Assembly (NCBI GenBank): GCA_947644545.1
Contig: CANRZW010000002.1
Span: 155,384 to 219,383, forward strand
From: an uncultured Lachnospiraceae bacterium
Lineage (GTDB): Bacteria > Bacillota > Clostridia > Lachnospirales > Lachnospiraceae
Direction of reading: 5' to 3'
DNA: 64,000 nucleotides
Shown here: positions 56,412 to 64,000 of the stretch, piece after piece
Position numbering within the stretch: the stretch's first letter is position 1
How the letters are laid out: each line of letters opens with the position of its first letter
Translations under genes and position numbers: made by a program
The notes under the pieces: generated by a model
Seen by the model: only the letters and a program-made list of their open reading frames with translations
What the model was told of the DNA's origin: nothing
Database searches by the model: none

Positions 56412-57875
56412 ATGAGATATTCCATGAAGAGACAGTTTGTATTCATTTTTATTACGTTGATCACCGGTACGATCCTGCTCTGCCTTCTGGCGAACAGCAC
56501 TCTGCTGGAGAAATATTATATCAATAATAAGAAGAATGCGCTGGTTAAGGCATATGCAAGCATCAATGCGGCATCGAGCGCAGGCGATATCACGTCTGAG
56601 CTTTATGACATCGAACTGCAGAAAATACGTGATAAATATAATATCAATGTGCTGGTGCTTGACAGTGACTCGAAGATGGTCAAGACTACGATGGTCGATC
56701 AGGAATTTGCGATCAAGCATTTGTTGAACAATATTTTCTATGGAGTGAATAAGGAAGAGGTCCTGCTGGAAGACAGAGGGTATATGATACAGATTGTCAC
56801 GGATGTCCGTATGCAGACCGAATATATAGAGATGTGGGGGATGCTGGATAACGGATATTTCTTCATTCTGCGGAGCGCACTTGAGAGCATTCAGGAAAGT
56901 GTCTCCATATCCAATCGTTTCATGGCTTATGTCGGAAGTATTGCGGTCGTTGTAAGCATTCTGCTGGTCATTGGTCTGTCTAATCGGATCACGAAACCGA
57001 TCATGGAGCTGGCCGGCATCTCCGAAAGGATGAAGCATCTGGATTTCAATGCTAAATATACGGGAGACGACAGGACGGAAATCGCCATATTGGGCAACAA
57101 TATCAATGAGATGGCAGAGGCTTTGGAGACGACTATCTCTGAATTGAAGACGGCCAATAACGAACTGCTCAAGGATATCGAGAAGAAAGACAGAGTCGAT
57201 GAGATGCGCAAGGAGTTTCTTTCTAACGTGTCCCATGAATTGAAGACGCCGATCGCACTGATCCAGGGATACGCGGAAGGACTGCGGGAGGGCATTAATG
57301 ATGATGCCGAAAGCCGTGAGTTTTACTGTGATGTGATCATAGATGAGGCAGCCAAGATGAACACCATGGTCAAGAAACTGCTGACGTTGAATCAGTTGGA
57401 GTTCGGCAATGAAGTAGTGAATATGGAGCGATTCGATATCGCGGCGCTGATCAGGAATTACATTGCTTCCTCGGATATCCTTTTGAAGGAGAGGAATATC
57501 TCCGTTCGTATGGAAGATTATGGAGCGATTCATGTCTGGGGTGACGAGTTCAAAGTGGAAGAAGTATTTATGAACTATTTCACGAATGCGATCCACTATG
57601 CACAGGGTGAGAAGATCATCGATGTGAAGATACAGCCCGTAGATCAGTATGTCAGGATATCCGTTTTTAATACCGGAGAGCAGATACCGCAGGACAGTAT
57701 AGAACATATCTGGGAAAAGTTCTATAAAGTGGATAAGGCGCGGACAAGGGAATATGGCGGCAGTGGAATCGGCCTGTCTATCGTCAAGGCGATTATGGAA
57801 TCCATGAATCAGCAGTACGGTGTGATCAATTATGAGAATGGGGTGGCGTTCTGGTTCACCCTGGATGTTGCGTAA
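56412..57875 (+). CDS. Sensor histidine kinase
   Basis: A 487-residue membrane kinase. The first helix (about 10-29, FVFIFITLITGTILLCLLAN) and second helix (about 175-196) flank an extracellular sensor domain. HAMP (about 196-250), HisKA with the phospho-histidine in SNVSHELKTPIALIQGYAEG, and HATPase with FTNAIHYA and YGGSGIGLSIVKAI follow. I start it at 56412; a TTG at 56337 in the same frame would add 25 unlikely residues. It pairs with the response regulator 98 bases upstream. The signal is unknown. Confidence 0.9.
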   Translation: MRYSMKRQFVFIFITLITGTILLCLLANSTLLEKYYINNKKNALVKAYASINAASSAGDITSELYDIELQKIRDKYNINVLVLDSDSKMVKTTMVDQEFAIKHLLNNIFYGVNKEEVLLEDRGYMIQIVTDVRMQTEYIEMWGMLDNGYFFILRSALESIQESVSISNRFMAYVGSIAVVVSILLVIGLSNRITKPIMELAGISERMKHLDFNAKYTGDDRTEIAILGNNINEMAEALETTISELKTANNELLKDIEKKDRVDEMRKEFLSNVSHELKTPIALIQGYAEGLREGINDDAESREFYCDVIIDEAAKMNTMVKKLLTLNQLEFGNEVVNMERFDIAALIRNYIASSDILLKERNISVRMEDYGAIHVWGDEFKVEEVFMNYFTNAIHYAQGEKIIDVKIQPVDQYVRISVFNTGEQIPQDSIEHIWEKFYKVDKARTREYGGSGIGLSIVKAIMESMNQQYGVINYENGVAFWFTLDVA

Positions 57876-57912
57876 CGACTGTTATGTATTTCTATTTGAG
57901 AGCAGAAAAGGT

Positions 57913-57941
57913 TTGTCAGATGAAAGATATTACGTTATAAT
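57913..57941 (+). promoter_or_regulatory. SigA-type promoter of the lipoprotein gene
   Basis: TTGTCA (57913-57918), a 17-base spacer and TATAAT (57936-57941), about 85 bases before the gene. Confidence 0.7.
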
Positions 57942-58027
57942 AGAAGACAGCATGGTGATCTTATGCTTGGCAGTATGCCCATAGCGGGACACTTTACAGA
58001 TTTAAAATGGTGATGGGAGATATAGAT

Positions 58028-58771
58028 GTGAGAAAAGTGGGAACAGTTCTGTGTGGTATCACGGCGGCAATTCTTATGGCAGGATGCGGTTCGATTATGC
58101 CGGATCTGACAGAGGAGGAGACGGAGATTATTTCAGAGTATGCGGCAGGTGTGCTGTTGAAATACGACAGGGTTTATAGCAGTCGTCTGATGGACGCCTC
58201 CGAATTTGAGGAGGAAGAGAATAAGAAGGCGGAATGGGAAGCGGCAGCCTCCGTGCAGGAGACGGCGGAAGAGGAAGTGCCGGAGGAGAGTGTGGCGGAT
58301 ACTACGGAAGTGATCGATGCCAGTCAGGATACGGAAGTAGCGGCAGTGCCGTCTACGATAGAAGAATTCTATGGAATTCAGGATATTACATTTCAGTATA
58401 CAGGGTATGAATTGACACAGTCCTATCCGTCAGGCTCAGATGGTGAAGCGGTCTTTTTTGCCATGGACGCCACGGAAGGGACACAGCTGCTTGTCCTGAA
58501 GTTTACGGCGGCCAATGGAGGTACGGCGGATCAGGCGCTGGATATGATTGGCAGCGGCGCGAGATTTAAGATATCCGTCAATGGCGCTTCCGGAGAGAAT
58601 GCACTGTCAACCATGCTGTTGAATGACCTGCAGACTTATAAGGATGTGATTCCTGCAGGGGCGAGTATAGAACTGGTCAGCATTGTGGAAGTACCCCAGT
58701 CGGTTACGGTGGAAACGATTGATTTTATCCTGCGCGGAGAAGCCGGGAATGCCGTGATCAAATTACAGTAA
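58028..58771 (+). CDS. Lipoprotein of unknown function
   Basis: A 247-residue secreted lipoprotein. The signal peptide RKVGTVLCGITAAILMAGCG ends in a good lipobox (LMAGC), so Lgt should modify it. An acidic stretch (about 60-105) leads to a beta-rich domain (about 115-247; FYGIQDITFQYTGYELTQSY) with DUF4352-like character (binding of extracellular partners), not firmly assigned. The GTG at 58028 is preferred for signal-peptide length; an ATG at 58013 is possible. Confidence 0.75.
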   Translation: MRKVGTVLCGITAAILMAGCGSIMPDLTEEETEIISEYAAGVLLKYDRVYSSRLMDASEFEEEENKKAEWEAAASVQETAEEEVPEESVADTTEVIDASQDTEVAAVPSTIEEFYGIQDITFQYTGYELTQSYPSGSDGEAVFFAMDATEGTQLLVLKFTAANGGTADQALDMIGSGARFKISVNGASGENALSTMLLNDLQTYKDVIPAGASIELVSIVEVPQSVTVETIDFILRGEAGNAVIKLQ

Positions 58772-58794
58772 AGTTTAAGGTTCTTGTTTTATAG

Positions 58795-58837
58795 CGGACA
58801 TAGGCGAACGGGATTACCGGGGTCTATGTCCGTTTCC
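58795..58837 (+). terminator. Probable intrinsic terminator
   Basis: CGGACATAG (58795-58803) pairs perfectly with CTATGTCCG (58824-58832), followed by TTTCC. Confidence 0.6.
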
Positions 58838-58889
58838 ATATTTGGGAAAGAGAATTTCTAAAATCTTTATTAAGATAAAAAGGGAGACG

Positions 58890-58918
58890 TTGACAGTATG
58901 ATACTTTCAAAATATACT
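58890..58918 (+). promoter_or_regulatory. SigA promoter of the RND-TetR operon
   Basis: TTGACA (58890-58895), a 17-base spacer and TATACT (58913-58918). Confidence 0.85.
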
Positions 58919-58932
58919 GATAAAGCGACCGA

Positions 58933-58944
58933 CCGACCGGTCGG
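58933..58944 (+). promoter_or_regulatory. Operator palindrome, likely TetR-family target
   Basis: CCGACCGGTCGG is a perfect palindrome about 10 bases past the expected transcription start. The TetR-type regulator at the end of the operon is the natural candidate to bind it. Confidence 0.75.
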
Positions 58945-58980
58945 ACGGAAAGACGACGATGGGAAAGAGGAGTAAGTATC

Positions 58981-61900
58981 ATGTTGGGAAAATTCAGCGT
59001 TAAGAAGCCCTATACGGTTTTGGTGGCGGTTATTTTGATGATCGTTCTCGGAGTGGTATCTTTTACAAAAATGTCAACGGACCTGCTGCCGAGCATCAGT
59101 CTGCCGTATGTCATTGTCGTGACGACTTATCCGGGAGCAAGTCCGGAGACAGTAGAGATGGTGGTGACGAAGCCGGTAGAGGCGTCTATGGCGACTGTAA
59201 GCAATATTGAGGGGATAAGTTCTGTTTCCAGCGAGAATTATTCCACAGTCATTTTGGAGTTTGCACAGTCGACGGATATGAATGCGGCTTCTTTGGAGAT
59301 CCGGGAGAATCTGGATCAGATCAAAAGCTATTGGGATGATTCGGTCGGAAGTCCGATCATTATGAAAATGAACCCGGATATGCTGCCGATCATGATCGCA
59401 GCTGTCGGCAGTACGGGTATGACGGATGCGCAGATCAGTGAGATGACACAGAATCTGGTGATCCCGGAACTGGAAAGCATAGAAGGTGTGGCATCCGCAA
59501 GCGCTACGGGACTGTTTGAGGAAAGCGTAAATGTGATCATCAGACAGGAGAAGATCGACGCCATCAATGAACAGGTATTTGCGTATATTGATGATGAGAT
59601 GAAGGATGCCGAACAGGAACTTGCCGACGGGAAACAGGAGATTTATGACGGCCAGGCAGAGCTTGACGAGGCCAGGGCGGAACTGGAGGAAAGCAAGCAG
59701 GAACTGGCGGACAGTGAACAGGAGCTGAATGATAACAGCAGAGAGCTTGAAGAGAACAGGCAGAAGCTGCAGGACGGGAAGGCGGAGATTGCGGAGAATA
59801 AGTCAAAGCTGGAAGAAGGAAAGGCGGAGCTTGCAAATAAGAAAGGTGAGACTGCAGCGCAATTGGCTGCGGCGGAGACCAAGATCCTGACGGCAAAGAC
59901 GGATCTGGAAGCGACGAAGATGCACCTGACGCTGGAGATCGCCACGTCAGAAGCGACGATAGAAGCCACGCAGAGCGGGATTGATAAGATCGATGAGGGC
60001 TTGAACAAATATAATGAGGCGAAGCAGGCCGTCGACAGCATCAATGATCTTATCACAGGTCTCGACCAGGCGCCCTCGCAGGATATTCCGGTTGCAGGCA
60101 TACTGACCGGTGAACAGCAGGAGAGTATCGCGCAGCTTCTGCAGATGAGTGTTGACGATATCAGCGGGATGACGGTGGGAATGTTGAAGACGGCATTGGT
60201 GGCGGCGCGCGATTCCATGAATGCAGTCTTGGATGCTATGGATCCGAACGCTTTGGAAAGTCAGAAACAGGAGCTTATGCTGACGATCGAGATGCAGCAG
60301 GCCGCTGTTTCTGCCATGAAATCACAGCTTTCCGGTATCGAGGGGAATATCGGCTCCCTGGATAGGGCGCTGGAGCAGCTCTATGCGGGCAACCTGACTG
60401 CGGCGATCGAATTTGCCAATGCCCAGACTACGATCAGCGTCGGGGAAATGCAGTTAAGCGCCGCCGAGACGCAGCTGGAGGCAAGTGAGAAACAGCTGGA
60501 AGCAGGAGTGGATCAGCTGGAAGCCGGACGGGAGCAGATAGACTCCGCATGGGAACAGATCAGGGACGGGGAAGAACAGCTGAATGATTCGGCGCAGCAG
60601 TTAAAGGATGCATTGCAGCAGATTGCGGATGGAGAAGAAGAGCTGGAGGAGGCCAGAGAGGACGCCTATGAGCAGGCGGATATGAATAATATCCTTACGG
60701 TCGATACGGTAAAATCTCTTCTGGCGGCACAGAATTTCTCCATGCCGGCAGGGTATGTTACGGAGAACGGAATCGACTATCTGGTAAGAGTAGGAGATAA
60801 GCCGGAAGATATAGAAGAACTGAAAAGAATGCCGTTGCTCAATCCGGAAATGGACGGGGTGGATATCATCACGCTGGCGGACGTGGCGGATGTCTTCATG
60901 ACGGATAATTCCGAAGAGATCTATGCAAACGTAAACGGTGAACCCGGTATCATGATAACGATCCAGAAGCAGACGGGTTACTCCACGGGCGATGTATCCG
61001 ACAGGATTCTGGATAAGTTCGCGGCATTGAAGGCGGAGAATCCGGATCTGATTCTCATTACGCTGATGGACCAGGGAATCTATATTGATTTCGTCATGGA
61101 TTCCATTATAAATAACGTGCTGTTTGGCGCAATCCTGGCAGTGCTGATCCTGATCCTGTTTCTTAAGGACTGGCGGCCTACGGCTGTGGTGGCCTGTTCC
61201 ATTCCGGTCAGTCTGATCACGGCGATTGTGTGCATGTATTTCAGCGGGGTTACCCTGAACGTCATCTCCCTTTCGGGCTTGGCGCTTGGCGTCGGCATGT
61301 TGGTGGATAATTCCATTGTGGTAATCGAGAATATTTTCAGAATGCGAAGCGAGGGATATTCGGCCAAAGAAGCTGCTATTGCAGGTGCGGGTGAAGTTGC
61401 GGGTGCGATTCTGGCGTCCACGCTGACTACAGTGTGCGTATTTCTGCCCATTGTCTTTACAGAGGGGATCGTCAGACAATTATTTGTAGATATGGGACTT
61501 ACGATTGCCTATTCGCTGTTTGCCAGTCTGCTGATTGCATTGACTGTGGTTCCGGCTATGTCGGCAGGTATCTTTTCCAAGGCAGCGCCGCAGAAGGAGA
61601 GTAAGATCTTTGGCGGTTTGATGGCAAAGTATGGCAAGTTACTGGAGTTGTCGCTGCGCTTTAAACCGATCGTTCTTGTATTGGTGTTTGCGCTGCTGGC
61701 AGTCAGTGCAATGGCGGCTTTTTCCAAAGGAACAGCCTTTATGCCTGATATGGACAGTACACAGATCACCATGACGCTGCGTCTGCCGAAGGATACGCCG
61801 CTTTATGAGACGGCGGATGCGACAGATCGTGTAATCGACCGCTTAAGAGAGATGGAAGAGGTAACGGATGTGGGAGCGATGGCCAGTTCCTCTTCTCTGA

Positions 61901-63204
61901 GCATGCTTTCCGGCGGAGGCAATACAGCCAAAAATGAAACCGTCGTATACATATCACTGCGTGAAGATAAAGAGAGAGATAATTTGGAAATAGCACGTGA
62001 TATTCAGGAGAATATCGCAGATATTATAGCGGAATATCAGGCAGAGGCAGCGATCGAGACGTCTACCATGGATATGAGCGCGCTGGGCGGCAGCGGTATC
62101 ACCATCCAGGTCAAAGGACGCGAACTGGATACCCTGCAGAGAATTGCCAAGGATATCGCGGCGATTGTTGCGGGGGTTGAAGGTACCGATGAGGTGTCCG
62201 ATGGTCTGGAGGAATCGACGGGTGAGATGCGTATCCTGATCGACAGGCAGAAAGCGATAGACCATGGGATTACCGTGGCGCAGGCATTCCAGCAGATACA
62301 GGCTAAACTTGCCGATGCAGCCAGTGCGACCACCCTGGAGACGGAAATCGAAGATTATAGCGTATATGTCAAACATGCAAAGGATATAGAGCTGACAAGG
62401 GATTTGGTAAAGAATCTGGAACTTGACCGCACCAAACAGGATGGAAAAAAGGAGAAGATAAAGCTCTCTGAGATTGCTGTTTTTGAAAGTACGGAAGCGC
62501 CGAAGTCTGTAAACAGGACCGATCAGACAAGATATATTGCGGTATCTGCATCGATCGCAGACGGGTATAATATCGGATTCGTATCGGAAGATGTGGAAGA
62601 GGCGCTCAGAAATTATGAGATGCCGGGTGGGTACAGCTACACGATGAGCGGTGAGAACGAGACAATTAATGATGCGATGGAGCAGGTTACCCTGATGCTG
62701 CTTCTTGCGCTGATCTTCATGTATTTGATTATGGTAGCGCAGTTCCAGTCACTCTTATCGCCCTTTATCATTATGTTTACGATTCCGCTTGCCTTTACGG
62801 GAGGACTCTTGGGACTATATGTAAGCGGCAGCGAGGTGAGCGTGATCGCATTGATCGGCTTTGTGATGCTTTCCGGTATCATCGTGAATAACGGCATTGT
62901 TCTGGTAGATTATATCAATCAGCTTCGTGCAGGCGGCATGGAGAAAAGAGAAGCCATCATCACGGCAGGCAGAACGAGAATGCGGCCTGTTTTGATGACC
63001 GCATTGACAACGATCCTGGCACTGAGCACGATGGCATTCAGTGATGATATGGGGGCAGATATGTCAAAGCCCATGTCGGTCGTTACAATCGGCGGACTGA
63101 TCTATGGTACTTTGCTGACATTGATCGTGATTCCCTGCATTTATGATATCTTTATGAGAGAGAAAGGCAAAACAGGGAGTATAGAGGCAGATGACAATGA
63201 ATAG
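58981..63204 (+). CDS. RND superfamily exporter with extracellular coiled coil
   Basis: A 1407-residue HAE1-type RND permease with twelve helices (first at about 13-30; blocks near 700-870 and 1220-1390). AcrB-like motifs include GASPETVEMVVTKPVEASMA, PVSLITAIVCMYF and GLALGVGMLVDNSIVVIENI with the proton-relay aspartate. Unlike Gram-negative pumps, the first extracellular domain contains two long heptad stretches (about 205-310 and 490-568, rich in E, Q, L and A) that could form an antiparallel coiled-coil hairpin. No membrane-fusion or outer-membrane partner is encoded. Substrate unknown. It is followed by and overlaps its TetR regulator. Confidence 0.9.
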   Translation: MLGKFSVKKPYTVLVAVILMIVLGVVSFTKMSTDLLPSISLPYVIVVTTYPGASPETVEMVVTKPVEASMATVSNIEGISSVSSENYSTVILEFAQSTDMNAASLEIRENLDQIKSYWDDSVGSPIIMKMNPDMLPIMIAAVGSTGMTDAQISEMTQNLVIPELESIEGVASASATGLFEESVNVIIRQEKIDAINEQVFAYIDDEMKDAEQELADGKQEIYDGQAELDEARAELEESKQELADSEQELNDNSRELEENRQKLQDGKAEIAENKSKLEEGKAELANKKGETAAQLAAAETKILTAKTDLEATKMHLTLEIATSEATIEATQSGIDKIDEGLNKYNEAKQAVDSINDLITGLDQAPSQDIPVAGILTGEQQESIAQLLQMSVDDISGMTVGMLKTALVAARDSMNAVLDAMDPNALESQKQELMLTIEMQQAAVSAMKSQLSGIEGNIGSLDRALEQLYAGNLTAAIEFANAQTTISVGEMQLSAAETQLEASEKQLEAGVDQLEAGREQIDSAWEQIRDGEEQLNDSAQQLKDALQQIADGEEELEEAREDAYEQADMNNILTVDTVKSLLAAQNFSMPAGYVTENGIDYLVRVGDKPEDIEELKRMPLLNPEMDGVDIITLADVADVFMTDNSEEIYANVNGEPGIMITIQKQTGYSTGDVSDRILDKFAALKAENPDLILITLMDQGIYIDFVMDSIINNVLFGAILAVLILILFLKDWRPTAVVACSIPVSLITAIVCMYFSGVTLNVISLSGLALGVGMLVDNSIVVIENIFRMRSEGYSAKEAAIAGAGEVAGAILASTLTTVCVFLPIVFTEGIVRQLFVDMGLTIAYSLFASLLIALTVVPAMSAGIFSKAAPQKESKIFGGLMAKYGKLLELSLRFKPIVLVLVFALLAVSAMAAFSKGTAFMPDMDSTQITMTLRLPKDTPLYETADATDRVIDRLREMEEVTDVGAMASSSSLSMLSGGGNTAKNETVVYISLREDKERDNLEIARDIQENIADIIAEYQAEAAIETSTMDMSALGGSGITIQVKGRELDTLQRIAKDIAAIVAGVEGTDEVSDGLEESTGEMRILIDRQKAIDHGITVAQAFQQIQAKLADAASATTLETEIEDYSVYVKHAKDIELTRDLVKNLELDRTKQDGKKEKIKLSEIAVFESTEAPKSVNRTDQTRYIAVSASIADGYNIGFVSEDVEEALRNYEMPGGYSYTMSGENETINDAMEQVTLMLLLALIFMYLIMVAQFQSLLSPFIIMFTIPLAFTGGLLGLYVSGSEVSVIALIGFVMLSGIIVNNGIVLVDYINQLRAGGMEKREAIITAGRTRMRPVLMTALTTILALSTMAFSDDMGADMSKPMSVVTIGGLIYGTLLTLIVIPCIYDIFMREKGKTGSIEADDNE

Positions 63205-63847
63205 AGAGTATTTACCGAAGGAAAAGGCCATCTATCAGGCAGTGCTCGCGCTCTTTGAGGAAGGGGCCGATATCAATAGCCTTACTGTAGCAGAGATAAC
63301 AGGACGGGCCGGGATCGGAAAGGGCACTGCTTATGAATATTTTTCCGGAAAAGAGGAGATGATCGCAAAGGCTTTTTTCTATAATGGAGAGATGTTCTGC
63401 GGGCAGTTATATGAAGGAATATGTAAAAAGAGTACCCTTTATGATAAGATCTACTGTGTACTGCTTGAGATGGAAAGGCAGATTCCCAGTATGGACTGTG
63501 TTTTCCGACTGCTTCATATGCTGTCGGAAAACTCTTCGGTGAGCAGGTGGATCAGAAAGTTGTTAAGGGAGAGGGAAATGACAGAGGAAGCGCCTGCGGC
63601 GGGGATGATACGGAGGGTTCTGCTGGATGAATTAGACGGTAGGGAAATGCCGTCCGAAGAGATGATGACATATCTCGTCTTCAGCATTTATTCCAGGATC
63701 TTTTGTTATGGAATGATGCTGAAAGATGAGAAATATCAGAATGCGGAACAGAGAGAAAGTATCCGCAGCCTGGTCTGTCAGGGCGTCTGCAGGGAGGTGG
63801 AAGACGCCCTGACAGACCCTAAATTGGGCCAAAATCTGACCGGATGA
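63191..63847 (+). CDS. TetR/AcrR family regulator
   Basis: A 218-residue regulator. The N-terminal HTH (about 10-55) reads INSLTVAEITGRAGIGKGTA and YEYFSGKEEMI, typical TetR; the C-terminal ligand domain is helical and unspecific. The gene overlaps the RND gene by 14 bases, so the two are co-translated and the protein probably represses its own operon at 58933. The start could be 63191 or 63197. Confidence 0.92.
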   Translation: MTMNREYLPKEKAIYQAVLALFEEGADINSLTVAEITGRAGIGKGTAYEYFSGKEEMIAKAFFYNGEMFCGQLYEGICKKSTLYDKIYCVLLEMERQIPSMDCVFRLLHMLSENSSVSRWIRKLLREREMTEEAPAAGMIRRVLLDELDGREMPSEEMMTYLVFSIYSRIFCYGMMLKDEKYQNAEQRESIRSLVCQGVCREVEDALTDPKLGQNLTG

Positions 63848-63877
63848 AAAAAAACAAAAAAAATATCAAAAAAGCTG

Positions 63878-63906
63878 TTGACAATTAGAATTTGTGATGC
63901 TATACT
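63878..63906 (+). promoter_or_regulatory. Consensus SigA promoter reading out of the window
   Basis: TTGACA (63878-63883), a 17-base spacer and TATACT (63901-63906), preceded by an A-rich run like an UP element. The following about 95 bases contain no start or reading frame; a long untranslated leader, such as that of an rRNA operon, is possible. Confidence 0.75.
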
Positions 63907-64000
63907 CAGATACGTTGCTGAGGACAACACCAAAACACAGCGACAGACATGCGAAAGACGCATGAAGAACCTTGACAAATAAACAGTAATGCAACCCTGA

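Overview
The window reads as chromosome of a spore-forming Clostridia, most likely Lachnospiraceae. Supporting signs are spoIIGA-sigE, sigG and SpoVD-type genes, a mraZ-led division/wall cluster, CIRCE-controlled groESL, Gram-positive promoters, and several families common in gut Lachnospiraceae (DUF4317, DUF5688, YmxH-type PRC-barrel). No rRNA gene lies inside; one tRNA-Arg and one tmRNA do.

Layout. 1-5 kb: MATE exporter (minus strand), DUF4317 protein, DUF1801/YdhG-like protein, MBL-fold hydrolase, degenerate GGDEF protein. 5-7.4 kb: groES-groEL with a perfect HrcA operator. 7.4-10.7 kb: a gene remnant, the bifunctional Rel, and an MBL hydrolase. 10.9-15.5 kb: TraX-like membrane protein, then a VWA-like/MoxR-like AAA/leucine-rich-repeat trio. 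15.5-19 kb: secG-rnr-smpB-ssrA, which couples secretion, RNA turnover and ribosome rescue. 19.2-23 kb: PP2C phosphatase, PASTA kinase and RsgA GTPase.

23.05-25.85 kb is an AT-rich decayed integrative element. It is bounded by a 16-bp duplication of the first codons of ychF. It carries an apparently intact type III toxin-antitoxin locus (promoter, two 38-nt repeats, attenuating terminator, ToxN/AbiQ-like RNase), a remnant of a type III restriction Res subunit, a broken excisionase and a broken Tn916-type integrase. Insertion separated ychF from rsgA and replaced its ribosome-binding site, but the YchF protein is intact.

25.8-28 kb: ychF and lgt. 28.2-42 kb: a long dcw cluster (mraZ, rsmH, ftsL-like, two class B PBPs, mraY, murD, ftsW, murA, ftsQ/divIB, ftsZ). 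It opens with a four-repeat MraZ box and lacks murE, murF, murG, ddl and ftsA. 42.2-44.6 kb: spoIIGA-sigE, with sigG convergent rather than tandem. 44.9-50.2 kb: zinc-ribbon/SH3 protein, YmxH-like PRC-barrel, nrdR, a YqeG-type HAD phosphatase, aroE-aroK-aroQ and efp. 50.3-58.8 kb: DUF5688 protein, tRNA-Arg, SH3 protein, glutamate dehydrogenase, a two-component system and a lipoprotein. 58.9-63.85 kb: an RND exporter with a long extracellular coiled coil plus its TetR regulator, and an operator palindrome. The window ends in a consensus promoter that fires out of the window.

Best candidates for a second look: the type III toxin-antitoxin on the relic element, the ychF-start attachment site, hairpins that mask ribosome-binding sites (ymxH-like, spoVD), the four-unit MraZ box, a KTA instead of KTG box in the SpoVD-like PBP, the convergent sigG, and several unlabelled repeats.
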